Shown: positions 1 through 9,398 of the stretch, one piece after another
Numbering within the stretch: position 1 is the first letter of the stretch
How the letters are laid out: every line of letters starts with the position of its first letter
From: Beijerinckiaceae bacterium
GTDB taxonomy: Bacteria; Pseudomonadota; Alphaproteobacteria; Rhizobiales; Beijerinckiaceae
DNA length: 41,846 bases
Direction of reading: 5' to 3'
Assembly (NCBI GenBank): GCA_947455285.1
Contig: CANGOK010000002.1
Location: 1-41,846, forward strand
Position numbers and translations under genes: made by a program
Notes under the pieces: model-generated
Databases searched by the model: none
Seen by the model: only the letters and a program-made list of their open reading frames with translations
Told to the model about the DNA's origin: nothing

Positions 1-150
1 GATCTCCTTGAACTTGACCTCGGCTTCCTTGTCCCCGGGATTGCGGTCGGGGTGATGCTGCATGGCGGCCTTGCGGAAGGCCGATTTCAGCTCCGCTTCC
101 GTACAGGTGCGGGTGACGCCGAGGAGTTCGTAGTAGTCAGCCTTGGACAT
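1..150 (-). CDS. dnaJ: Chaperone DnaJ, N-terminal fragment (runs off the left edge)
   Basis: Only the first 50 codons are in the window. They encode the start of a J domain: an N-terminal SKADYYELLGV segment, helix II, the diagnostic HPD tripeptide at about residues 33-35, then the NPGDKEAE loop. The J domain stimulates the ATPase of DnaK and delivers unfolded clients in the cytoplasm. The gene lies just downstream of dnaK on the same strand, the usual dnaKJ order, but a hairpin terminator in the 156-base spacer suggests that at least part of dnaJ expression is separate or depends on readthrough. Codon 16 is a Cys inside the J domain (RTCTEAEL), where Ala or Ser is more common; it is probably neutral. 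Confidence 0.95.
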   Translation of the reverse strand, partial: MSKADYYELLGVTRTCTEAELKSAFRKAAMQHHPDRNPGDKEAEVKFKEI

Positions 151-265
151 ATCGCACGCCGCTTGGGGAAAGATCGCAGGCGGCGCGCTGGCGCTCGCCT
201 CTCAACAAAAGTCGGAAACTTAAGATCATATCGCCAAGGCCTCGGCAAGGAGGCTTCAAGGCGTG

Positions 266-298
266 AAAATGGCGAGCGGGAGATGAGCCCCGCTCGCC
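266..298 (-). terminator. Intrinsic terminator downstream of dnaK
   Basis: On the minus strand a perfect 10-bp stem, GGCGAGCGGG/CCCGCTCGCC with an 8-base loop, is followed by ATTTT. It starts 8 bases after the dnaK stop codon and precedes dnaJ. The T tract is short, so termination may be partial, which would set a higher DnaK than DnaJ output. Confidence 0.75.
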
Positions 299-306
299 CC
301 GCGCCA

Positions 307-2226
<1,920 letters not shown>

Positions 2227-2331
2227 GTCTATTTCCTTTCGATACGCAGGACCCCGGACCCCGAAGCGATCCGATCTGCGGGCGGGGGCGATCCCAAGGG
2301 ATCGTGGCTCGCCCGGTCCCCGATGCTGCTG

Positions 2332-2360
2332 AGATTGGTATTCACCGCCCCGACTGCAAG
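2332..2360 (-). promoter_or_regulatory. Candidate heat-shock (RpoH-type) promoter of dnaK, proximal
   Basis: On the minus strand, CTTGCAG, a 15-base spacer and CCAATCT lie about 105 bases upstream of the dnaK start. This partly resembles the sigma-32 pattern CTTGAAA / CCCCATNT. The match is imperfect, so it is a candidate only. Confidence 0.3.
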
Positions 2361-2392
2361 GGCGCCTGCGCAGTTGATCTCCATCTGCGGGC

Positions 2393-2421
2393 TATATGGG
2401 CGCCGCGATTTTCTGTCGCAA
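2393..2421 (-). promoter_or_regulatory. Candidate dnaK promoter, distal
   Basis: On the minus strand, TTGCGA, a 17-base spacer and CATATA (inside CCATATAG) lie between the OsmC-like gene and dnaK. The TTG core and the CCATAT element could serve either the vegetative sigma factor or an alphaproteobacterial RpoH. The 252-base gap holds no gene, so dnaK very probably has its own promoter here. Confidence 0.35.
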
Positions 2422-2478
2422 CCGGCAGGGGATAGGAGAGGGGCGGAAACTGCGGCTTTGCATCCCGCCCCGGTCTTG

Positions 2479-2988
2479 TCAGGCCCGGTTGATCGTCAGT
2501 CCCAGTTTCGGGGGCTTGGCGAGGGTCTGGAAGATCACGCAATAGCGCTCGGTGAGCTTGATGAGCGTATCGATCTGCTCTTGCGAAGCCTCGGTGTCGA
2601 GGTCGAAGGCGAGCCGTATCTCGCGGAAGCCAACCGGCGCATCCTTGGCGACGCCCAGCGTGCCGCGGAAATCGAGGTCGCCCTCGGCGCGCACCACGCC
2701 CGCCTTCAGAGGAATGGCGAGGGCGGTGGCGACCGCCTTCAGGGTCACGCCCGCGCAGGCGACAAGCGCCTCAAGCAGCATGTCGCCTGAGCACAGCTCC
2801 GCGCCAGAGCCGCCGGTGGCCGGATGCAGGCCCGCGACGGCGAGAGCCCGACCCGTTTCGACCTTGCAGGCGATCTTGGACTCGTCGATCGAGCCATGCG
2901 CTTTCAGGGTGATGACGGCGGCGTCGGGGTCGGACTTGTACTTGTCCTTATAGGGGGCCTGCATGGCGCGCAGCGCGTCGGAATCCAT
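2479..2988 (-). CDS. OsmC/Ohr-family peroxiredoxin-like protein
   Basis: 169 aa. The fold is recognised from two separated cysteine motifs: LVACAGVTLKAVA with Cys78 and ERYCVIFQTL with Cys150. In OsmC and Ohr these two cysteines form the thiol-peroxidase centre that reduces organic hydroperoxides in the cytoplasm. The N-terminal LKAHGSIDESKIACKV strand and the HPATGGSGAELCSGDM segment fit the general OsmC superfamily better than Ohr proper, so a role in peroxide or thiol stress is inferred and the substrate is open. It lies 26 bases downstream of a TctC-type gene and upstream of dnaK on the same strand. The start is an ATG with a GGAGCATTCC ribosome site. Confidence 0.85.
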   Translation of the reverse strand: MDSDALRAMQAPYKDKYKSDPDAAVITLKAHGSIDESKIACKVETGRALAVAGLHPATGGSGAELCSGDMLLEALVACAGVTLKAVATALAIPLKAGVVRAEGDLDFRGTLGVAKDAPVGFREIRLAFDLDTEASQEQIDTLIKLTERYCVIFQTLAKPPKLGLTINRA

Positions 2989-3014
2989 GGAATGCTCCTG
3001 TATGTTCGGCCCGA

Positions 3015-4040
3015 TCAGGGCGTGATCAGTTGCTTGGCTCGCTGCACCACTTCTTTGGGCGCAGCATAGAGTTTTGAAACGACTTCCTGAACCTTTTCGC
3101 CGCGCAGGGGCGAAATGTCGAGCCGGCCCTGTTTGGCGTCCGCAAGGAAGGCGTCGTCCTTCATCACGGCCTCAAAGGCGTCGCGCAGCATCTTCACCAC
3201 TTCGGGCGGGGTTCCGGGAGGCGCCACATAGGGCCGCCCGAAGACTTGTTGGCTGACGATCAGCTCCACGGGGGCCTTGTCGGTTTCCTTGGAGATGTAT
3301 TTCCAGATGCTCGGCACGCCCAGAGCGTCGAGTTCGTGCTCGCTCTCGATTCCGTCCTGCACCAGCACATTGACCGTCTTCTGCTCCAGCCATGCGGGAC
3401 GCTGCGATTTCAGGCTCGTCCAGTCGAGACCGCAGAGGCCATCGACCTCGCCGCGCTCGATGGCGAGCAGGATGTCGGCGGTGCCCTTGTAGCCGCTGAC
3501 GATGTCGAACTGCGCGCCCGCCGCATTCTTGTGGAAGGCGGCGTAATCGCGTGTCGAGCCGCCCGCCGCGCTCGCGCCGATCACGGTCTTCTGCTTTTGC
3601 GCATCCTCGAAGGTCTTCACCTTGGACGAGGGGCCGGTGATGCAGACGCGGGTGCCGCTGTCGGCTGTGGCGAGATATTCGAATTTATTGGGATCGAAGA
3701 GGTTCTGCGCCCGGTCTTCGAGCAGCGGCCCGACGATCACACCCGGGAAGAGCGCGCCGATGACCGTGCCATCCTTGGCGGACAGGCGAAACAGGGCCGC
3801 AGCCGCCGTGCCGCTGCCTGCGCCGGGCATGTTGCGGGGAAGAACGACGGGATTGCCAGGGAGGAATCGACCGAGATGCTTGCCGATGTTGCGCGCATAG
3901 ATGTCATATCCGCCGCCGGCGTCCGAGCCGATGACGAAATCGACCTTCTTGCCGGTATAGTAGTCGGCGGCGGTGGCGGCGCTGGTGCTGAGGGTCGCGC
4001 AAAGCAGCATCGCCGAGGCCTTCAAGCCTTTCGGTGACAT
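3015..4040 (-). CDS. TctC/Bug-type tripartite tricarboxylate transporter binding protein
   Basis: 341-aa periplasmic solute receptor of the TctC (Bug) family, which captures carboxylates for TctAB-type transporters. The start at 4040 (MSPKGLKASAML) has a GGAGG site and opens a clear signal peptide ending near TSAATAA. A longer open frame upstream lacks a signal peptide. The mature protein shows the family pattern: beta strand plus glycine turn (FVIGSDAGGGYDIYARN), then a phosphate/carboxylate loop region (PRNMPGAGSGTAAA). No tctA or tctB gene adjoins it, so it is an orphan receptor, as is common in this family. It resembles the protein at 37343 more than the one at 38505. Ligand unknown. Confidence 0.88.
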   Translation of the reverse strand: MSPKGLKASAMLLCATLSTSAATAADYYTGKKVDFVIGSDAGGGYDIYARNIGKHLGRFLPGNPVVLPRNMPGAGSGTAAAALFRLSAKDGTVIGALFPGVIVGPLLEDRAQNLFDPNKFEYLATADSGTRVCITGPSSKVKTFEDAQKQKTVIGASAAGGSTRDYAAFHKNAAGAQFDIVSGYKGTADILLAIERGEVDGLCGLDWTSLKSQRPAWLEQKTVNVLVQDGIESEHELDALGVPSIWKYISKETDKAPVELIVSQQVFGRPYVAPPGTPPEVVKMLRDAFEAVMKDDAFLADAKQGRLDISPLRGEKVQEVVSKLYAAPKEVVQRAKQLITP

Positions 4041-4089
4041 AGGTCCTCCATGGAATGATTGAACGCCGCCTATAGAAGAGCCCCGCGCC

Positions 4090-4887
4090 TCACGCAAGCG
4101 CATCTCGTTGCGTGAATGGAGCCCCGTTCAGACGGCGCAGGAATCCTGCGAGATCATCGGTGGTGAAATCCACATGGGCCGGGATCACGCCCGGTTGCTC
4201 CCAGGATTCGCGATGGTCCACCTGCCCCTTCTTTGGCACGACAAGCGTCGTCACCATGCCGCGCGCATGGGGCGTCAGGAGATTGATGACGATGTCTTCG
4301 AACATGGCGGCGCGCGACGGCTCGACCTCATGCTTGTCGAAGAAACGATCATAGGTCTCCTGCGCGGGCTTTGGCATGAGATCGGCGGCGACGATATCGA
4401 AGACGTCCTCGAAAAGATGGTCGAGCCCGAGCTTCTTGGCGGTGCGCAGCGCATGTTCACGCGAGCCATTGGTGAGGATGAGCTTGCGTCCGCGCAGCGC
4501 CGCGATGGCGCCCGCCAGCGAATGATCGGGCGAAAGGCTGGAACGGTCGATGTCGTGGACGAATTCGAGAAACTGGCTGGCGCTGACGTCATGTTCCAGC
4601 ATCAATCCGTTCAGGGTCGTGCCGTAGCGCTGGTAATAATATTTTTGGAGGGCGCGCGAGGACATGGCGTCGAGGCCAAAGAGCTCGGCAAGAAACAGCG
4701 TGATGCGCGCGTCGATCTTCGGCCAGAGGTCGCTGTCGGAAGGGTAGAGCGTATTGTCGAGATCGAAAACCCAGGTGTCCACATGGGCGAAGCGGGCGAC
4801 GAGCTGCGCATCGCTCACCGCTTCAACCGGCGCTGCTGCGCCAAGGACGGGCGTCAGCGGGACGTCTTCCGTATGGTCGATTTTCAA
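4090..4887 (-). CDS. HAD-family pyrimidine 5'-nucleotidase
   Basis: 265 aa from a probable TTG start at 4887, five bases after an AGGAG site; an earlier TTG at 4944 has no ribosome site. HAD motif I is FDLDNTLYPSDSDLW, with the nucleophilic Asp and the DNTLYP extension typical of the SDT1-like pyrimidine 5'-nucleotidase subfamily. Motif II is ILTNGS, and the motif III/IV region includes PKPAQETYDRF and MFEDIVINL. The family dephosphorylates pyrimidine nucleoside monophosphates or related phosphates in the cytoplasm. The gene follows argB, a common alphaproteobacterial arrangement, but with a hairpin in the 74-base spacer. The C-terminal residues extend just past the upstream edge of the next transcription unit. 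Confidence 0.87.
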   Translation of the reverse strand: MKIDHTEDVPLTPVLGAAAPVEAVSDAQLVARFAHVDTWVFDLDNTLYPSDSDLWPKIDARITLFLAELFGLDAMSSRALQKYYYQRYGTTLNGLMLEHDVSASQFLEFVHDIDRSSLSPDHSLAGAIAALRGRKLILTNGSREHALRTAKKLGLDHLFEDVFDIVAADLMPKPAQETYDRFFDKHEVEPSRAAMFEDIVINLLTPHARGMVTTLVVPKKGQVDHRESWEQPGVIPAHVDFTTDDLAGFLRRLNGAPFTQRDALA

Positions 4888-4903
4888 TTGCGCTCCTGCG
4901 GAT

Positions 4904-4931
4904 CGGGGGAAAGATAAGCTATATTCCCCCG
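4904..4931 (-). repeat. Hairpin between argB and the nucleotidase gene
   Basis: A perfect 8-bp inverted repeat, CGGGGGAA / TTCCCCCG, with a 12-base AT-rich loop that can fold further (ATA/TAT). It sits between the argB stop and the AGGAG site of the nucleotidase gene. No T tract follows, so it may be an attenuator or an mRNA-stabilising stem rather than a full terminator. Confidence 0.5.
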
Positions 4932-4961
4932 GTCCGGTTTCCAACTATCTGGGCGGCGCCC

Positions 4962-5855
4962 CTATCGGGTGATGAGCGTTCCCGCCCCGCCATCGGTGAG
5001 AAGCTCGACCAGAACCGCATGGGGCGTTTTCCCGTCGAGGATGACGACGCCTTCCACGCCCTGTTCAATGGCGTAGATGCAGGTCTCGACCTTGGGGATC
5101 ATGCCCCCGGTGATCGTGCCGTCAGCGATGAGATCGCGGATCTGGCTGACGCTAAGTTCCTTGATGAGCTGCTTGTTCTTGTCGAGCACGCCGGGCACGT
5201 CGGTCAGGAACAGCAGCCGCTTGGCCTTGAGCGCGCCCGCGATGGCGCCGGCGAAAGTGTCGGCGTTGACGTTATAGGTCTCGCCATCGGCGCCTTGGCA
5301 AACGGGGGCCAGAACCGGAATCAGCTCGCGGCCGAGCACCTGCGAAAGAACCGTCGTATCCACCTTCGAGGGATCGCCGACGAATCCAAGGTCGAGATCG
5401 ACCTCCTGATTGAGGGCGGGATCATGCACTCGCGTCACCTTGGTCGCGGTGACCATGTTGCCGTCCTTGCCGCACAGGCCGATGGCGCGCCCGCCGGCGG
5501 CGTTGATGAAGCCGACGATCTGCTTGTTGATGGAGCCGGCCAGCACCATCTCGACGATCTCGACGGTGGCCTTGTCGGTGATTCGCAGGCCCGCCGCGAA
5601 TTCCGACTTGATGCCGAGCTTCTTGAGCATGGCGCCAATCTGCGGCCCGCCGCCATGAACCACGACCGGGTTCACGCCCGACTGCTCGAGCAGGATCATG
5701 TCTTTTGCGAAACTGCGGGCGACTTCTTCGTCGCCCATGGCGTGCCCGCCGTATTTCACCACCACGATGGTTTCGTCATAGCGCAGCATATGGGGCAGGG
5801 CCTGCATGAGGATTTCGGCCTGATGCTGGGGGCTGCTCTTGGAGGCGTCGGTCAT
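4962..5855 (-). CDS. argB: Acetylglutamate kinase
   Basis: Phosphorylates N-acetyl-L-glutamate with ATP, the second step of arginine synthesis. The 297-aa product is full length for the amino-acid-kinase family. It shows the nucleotide-binding VVVKYGGHAMGD near residue 33, the substrate loop VVHGGGPQIG near 67, GLRITDKATVEIVEMVLAG near 90, and a C-terminal GGMIPKVETCIYAIEQGVEGVVILDG ATP-site segment split here by description only. The N-terminal region before the kinase core is of the arginine-sensitive type, so feedback inhibition by arginine is likely (inference). It lies 78 bases downstream of engB in the rpmH transcription unit. Confidence 0.98.
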   Translation of the reverse strand: MTDASKSSPQHQAEILMQALPHMLRYDETIVVVKYGGHAMGDEEVARSFAKDMILLEQSGVNPVVVHGGGPQIGAMLKKLGIKSEFAAGLRITDKATVEIVEMVLAGSINKQIVGFINAAGGRAIGLCGKDGNMVTATKVTRVHDPALNQEVDLDLGFVGDPSKVDTTVLSQVLGRELIPVLAPVCQGADGETYNVNADTFAGAIAGALKAKRLLFLTDVPGVLDKNKQLIKELSVSQIRDLIADGTITGGMIPKVETCIYAIEQGVEGVVILDGKTPHAVLVELLTDGGAGTLITR

Positions 5856-5933
5856 GGCGTGTTTCCGGCGTGCGGGGACTGCGCCGTTGTAACGACTGAA
5901 AACGGAAAGCTCAATGCGGGGGGATGGTCCCGC

Positions 5934-6614
5934 TCACATCCCCATCTGCGCAAGGAGGCGCGCGACGCCGGCGCGTAATTCAGGAATGCCTTCGCCGGTC
6001 TGCGATGAGGTGAAGATCACTTCTGGATGGGCTGCGGGATGTTTGGCGAGGCCTTCGAGCACCTTTGCGATGCGGCTCTCGACCTCGGATTTCTTCACCT
6101 CGTCGCGCTTTGTCAGGACGATTTGATAGGAGACGGCGCTGGTGTCGAGCAGCTTGAACATCTCCTGATCGACATCCTTCAGCCCATGACGGCCGTCGAC
6201 CAGCACATAGACGCGCTTGAGGGTGGAGCGGCCGCGCAGATAGCTGCGCATGAGCTTGGTCCAGGATTCGATCTTCGTCTTAGACACCGCCGCATAGCCA
6301 TAGCCGGGCATGTCGATGAGGCGCATGCGCTCATTCGGCGGCTCGGCGCCCAGCGCGAAGAAATTCAGCTGCTGGGTGCGGCCGGGGGTGTGCGAGGTGC
6401 GCGCCAGCGCCTTGCGGTTCGTCAGCGCGTTGAGCAGCGAGGACTTGCCGACGTTCGAGCGGCCCGCAAAGGCGATCTCGGGCGGCCCCATGGGCGGCAG
6501 CCCGTCGATCTTGTCCGCGGCCCAGATGAAGTCGCAGTGGCCCGCGAAGAGCTTGCGCCCTTCCTCGGCGAAGTCTCTTCCCTGAGGCTCCCCTTCGCCG
6601 TCCCTGTCTTGCAT
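5934..6614 (-). CDS. engB: Ribosome biogenesis GTPase EngB (YihA/YsxC)
   Basis: 226 aa from the ATG at 6614. That ATG overlaps the yidC stop codon as TGATG, so the two genes are probably translationally coupled; a longer open frame upstream lies inside yidC and is not used. GTPase motifs are in order: P-loop GRSNVGKSS at residues 51-59, TPGRTQQLNFF (G2 region), DMPGYGYA (G3) and LTKRDE (TKxD, G4). EngB acts in late assembly of the 50S subunit. Gene order yidC-engB-argB is typical of alphaproteobacteria. Confidence 0.97.
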   Translation of the reverse strand: MQDRDGEGEPQGRDFAEEGRKLFAGHCDFIWAADKIDGLPPMGPPEIAFAGRSNVGKSSLLNALTNRKALARTSHTPGRTQQLNFFALGAEPPNERMRLIDMPGYGYAAVSKTKIESWTKLMRSYLRGRSTLKRVYVLVDGRHGLKDVDQEMFKLLDTSAVSYQIVLTKRDEVKKSEVESRIAKVLEGLAKHPAAHPEVIFTSSQTGEGIPELRAGVARLLAQMGM

Positions 6615-8449
6615 CAGGTGCTGGCCTGTTTGCTGAAGAGCTTCCGCAGATTGTCCCAAAGCTCGATCTTCACGCCCGCCTTGCGCATGATCAGATATTG
6701 CTGGGAGACCGAGAGAGTGTTGTTCCAGGTCCAGTAGATGACGAGGCCGGCCGGGAACGAACCCAGCATGAAGGTGAAGATCACCGGCATCCAGGAGAAC
6801 ATCTGCTTCTGCACGGGATCGGTCGGCTCGGGGTTCATCTTCATCTGGATGAACATCGAAACGCCCATGATCAGAGGCCAGACGCCGAGCACCAGGAAGT
6901 GACCGATGAAGGGGAGCTGCGTCGGATCGAAGGGCAGCAGGCCGAACAGATTGAACAGGTTCGTCGGATCAGGCGCCGAGAGATCGCGGATCCAGCCGAA
7001 GAACGGCGCCTGACGCATCTCGATGGTGATGAAGATCACCTTGTAGAGCGCGAAGAAGACCGGGATCTGCACGGCGATGGGCAGGCAGCCCGCGACGGGG
7101 TTGATGCCTTCGCGCTTGTAGAGCTCCATGAACTCCTGCTGCTGCTTCTGCTTGTCGTCGGGATAGCGCGCCTTGATGGATTCCATCTGCGGCTGCACGG
7201 CCTTCATCTTCGCCATCGACAGGTAGCTGCGATTGGCGAGGGGGAAGAAGACGCCCTTGACGATGACAGTGACGATCAGGATCGCGACGCCGAAATTGCC
7301 GACGATGCCGAAGATGAAGTCGATCAACCAGAACAGCGGCTTGGTGATGAAGTAGAACCAGCCCCAGTCGATCATCAGATCGAAGTTCTTGATGTTCAGC
7401 GCCTTCTGATAGGCGTCGATGGTGTGCGTCTCCTTGGCGCCTGCGAAGACGCGAGTCTGCGTCTGTGCGGCGGCGCCGGGCGCGATGGTGATGGCGTCGA
7501 GCAGGGCGTCGCTCTGGTAGGACTTCACAGCTTCGCCCGTGGAGGAGAAACGGCCCTTGAAGTTAGCGGCCTGCTCGGGGATGACCACAGAGGCCCAGTA
7601 CTTGTCCGTGAAGCCGAGCCAGCCGCCGGCGCCCTCTGTCGAATGGGTCGCTTTCGGCTCTTTCTCAATGGTGTCGTAGGTGAATTCCTGCACGCGGGAA
7701 TCCCCGACGATGCCGACGAAGCCCTCATGCAGCACCGCGTAACCATCGGTCTTCGGCTTGCCGCGACGCGTCACGAGCGCATAGGGGTAAAGGCTCACCT
7801 CGGCTGAGGTGGTGTTGCGCACCCCGTCCGTCACGGTGAACATATATTTGTCGTCGACCGCGACCGTGCGGGTGAAGATGACGCCCTGCCCATTATCATA
7901 GGTGAGCGTCACGGGCTTGGCGGGGGTGAGCACGTCTGAGTCCGCGCTCCAGAGCGTGTCGGCTTTCGGCAGGACGATATTGGCGCCGGGTTGTCCGACA
8001 AAGCCGGTGTCCGCATAGAAGGGATTGGGCGCAGCGGCCGGCGAAAGGAGCACGATGTTCGGGCTGTCCGCCTTCACGGTCTCGCGATAGCCCTTCAGGG
8101 AGATGTCGTCGATCCGGCCGCCCTTGAGCGCGATGGAGCCCTTGAGGGCGGGGGTGTCGATCTTGATGCGGGGGCTCGCGGCGAGAGCAGCTTCGCGGGT
8201 CAGCGCCGTTTCGGGCGTCGCGGCGGCTGGGGCGCTGGAAGGAGCGCTGGACGGAGCGGTCGAAGGCGCAGGTGCGGCTCCCGACGTTTGCGCGGTCGGC
8301 GTTGGGGCGCCCGGGACCACGGGTTGGGTCTGCGCGGCTATCTCTCTGGCGCGTTCCTGCTTGGGCCCGGCATAGAAATATTGCCAGGCGACAATGACCA
8401 GAAGGGACAGGCCCATGGCGAGGAAGAGGTTCTTCTGGTCGTCGCGCAT
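6614..8449 (-). CDS. yidC: Membrane protein insertase YidC
   Basis: 611 aa. An N-terminal transmembrane anchor (MGLSLLVIVAWQYF) is followed by an Ala/Pro/Ser/Thr-rich linker (about residues 40-80), a large periplasmic P1 beta domain to about residue 355, and the conserved five-helix 60KD_IMP core (residues about 365-595). The core includes FPLANRSYLSMAKMKAVQP and a YKREGINPVAGCLPI segment. It inserts and folds inner-membrane proteins alone or with SecYEG. The repetitive linker (GCGCTGGA/GGAGC repeats near 8230-8275) looks low-complexity and may vary in length between strains. No yidD lies between rnpA and yidC; the 56-base gap is too short. Confidence 0.98.
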   Translation of the reverse strand: MRDDQKNLFLAMGLSLLVIVAWQYFYAGPKQERAREIAAQTQPVVPGAPTPTAQTSGAAPAPSTAPSSAPSSAPAAATPETALTREAALAASPRIKIDTPALKGSIALKGGRIDDISLKGYRETVKADSPNIVLLSPAAAPNPFYADTGFVGQPGANIVLPKADTLWSADSDVLTPAKPVTLTYDNGQGVIFTRTVAVDDKYMFTVTDGVRNTTSAEVSLYPYALVTRRGKPKTDGYAVLHEGFVGIVGDSRVQEFTYDTIEKEPKATHSTEGAGGWLGFTDKYWASVVIPEQAANFKGRFSSTGEAVKSYQSDALLDAITIAPGAAAQTQTRVFAGAKETHTIDAYQKALNIKNFDLMIDWGWFYFITKPLFWLIDFIFGIVGNFGVAILIVTVIVKGVFFPLANRSYLSMAKMKAVQPQMESIKARYPDDKQKQQQEFMELYKREGINPVAGCLPIAVQIPVFFALYKVIFITIEMRQAPFFGWIRDLSAPDPTNLFNLFGLLPFDPTQLPFIGHFLVLGVWPLIMGVSMFIQMKMNPEPTDPVQKQMFSWMPVIFTFMLGSFPAGLVIYWTWNNTLSVSQQYLIMRKAGVKIELWDNLRKLFSKQAST

Positions 8450-8505
8450 TGTCTCGATCAGCCTGCTTTGAGGTTTGAAAAGCCGTGCGGAGCGCCGCGC
8501 GGCGG

Positions 8506-8916
8506 TCAGGTCGGGCGGGCGGGGCGTGAGCCCGCAGCCGCGCGTTTGGGGTCGTTCAATTTCTGAATGGCGCGTTCCAGCTCACGGCTGAGCGCGCGAA
8601 ATTCCATGGAGAGAGCCTCGCGCCGCGCGATCAGCACATAATCATGATCTGGACGCAGGGGAAGCGTTTTTCCCAGGCGAACCGCCTCGCGCAGGCGGCG
8701 GCGGATGCGATTGCGCACCACCGAATTGCCAGTTTTCTTTGTCACCGTGAAGCCGACCCGGGCGCCCTCGAGAGCATCACTCTCGCGCTTGCGCGCCTGC
8801 AATGCGAAAGCGCGCGCGGTGACGCGCGCGCCTTTGGCGGCTCTCACGAAATCGGCTCGTATGCGAAGACGGTCAGGCTGCGGCGAACCACAGCCTTCAG
8901 GCGCTGGACCGGTCAT
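8506..8916 (-). CDS. rnpA: Ribonuclease P protein component
   Basis: 136 aa from the ATG at 8916; the longer upstream frame overlaps rpmH signals and is not used. The protein subunit of RNase P helps the RNA subunit remove 5' leaders from pre-tRNA. The family signature is clear: RLRIRADFVRAAKG near the start, RVGFTVTKKTGNSVVRNRIR and RRRLREAVRL (the RNR motif), then HDYVLIAR. It lies 34 bases after rpmH, and the Arg/Lys-rich composition fits RNA binding. The C-terminal tail (PKRAAAGSRPARPT) is an unstructured extension. Confidence 0.96.
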   Translation of the reverse strand: MTGPAPEGCGSPQPDRLRIRADFVRAAKGARVTARAFALQARKRESDALEGARVGFTVTKKTGNSVVRNRIRRRLREAVRLGKTLPLRPDHDYVLIARREALSMEFRALSRELERAIQKLNDPKRAAAGSRPARPT

Positions 8917-8950
8917 GGACGCAGCCCTTCGCTTGCAGGTCCTGACGAAA

Positions 8951-9085
8951 TCAGGCCGACAGCTTCTTGCGGCCGCGCGCACGGCGGGCGGCGATCACGC
9001 GGCGGCCGCCGACAGTGGCCATGCGGGCGCGGAAACCGTGGCGGCGCTTGCGCACGAGTTTGCTGGGCTGAAAAGTCCGCTTCAC
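8951..9085 (-). CDS. rpmH: 50S ribosomal protein L34
   Basis: 44 aa, the standard length for L34. It begins with a GTG codon seven bases after a GGAG site. The sequence is canonical: KRTFQPSKLVRKRRHGFRAR, then MATVGGRRVIAARRARGRKK. It is the first gene of the rpmH-rnpA-yidC-engB-argB unit and sits beneath a near-consensus promoter. Confidence 0.98.
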   Translation of the reverse strand: MKRTFQPSKLVRKRRHGFRARMATVGGRRVIAARRARGRKKLSA

Positions 9086-9252
9086 GGGTATGCTCCGGTT
9101 TCTAGGGACAGCGGGCGCCCACGGTTGACCGCAGGTCGATCCAGAATGCGCTGTCGCAGTATGAGGATGGCGCTTATCCGTAAGAATGGCGACCTTGACG
9201 ACCGACCACGCGCACGGACGACCTCGGCGCAAGCCGAAATCTGTTGCGCGGC

Positions 9253-9281
9253 TTATAGGGCCAAGGCCGCGTGCGAGTCAA
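9253..9281 (-). promoter_or_regulatory. Sigma-70-type promoter of the rpmH operon
   Basis: On the minus strand, TTGACT, exactly 17 bases and CTATAA. It lies about 165 bases upstream of the rpmH GTG start, in the divergent gap between rpmH and the histidine kinase gene. Spacing and hexamers are close to the vegetative consensus, as expected for a ribosomal-protein promoter. The 313-base gap (9086-9398) holds no other gene that can be supported. Confidence 0.75.
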
Positions 9282-9398
9282 TGCGGAGCCGTATATTGTG
9301 GCCTTCCGGGGGGCAGGTTTGGTCGAAATCCGTCGGCGGGGGTGCTTTGCGCTGCAGGACCGGCTAAAAGACACAGCTGAAGCAGGGCGCAGGAGCGC

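Noticed and set aside
8450..8505. Search for yidD between rnpA and yidC
   Set aside because: The gap is only 56 bases, too short for yidD.
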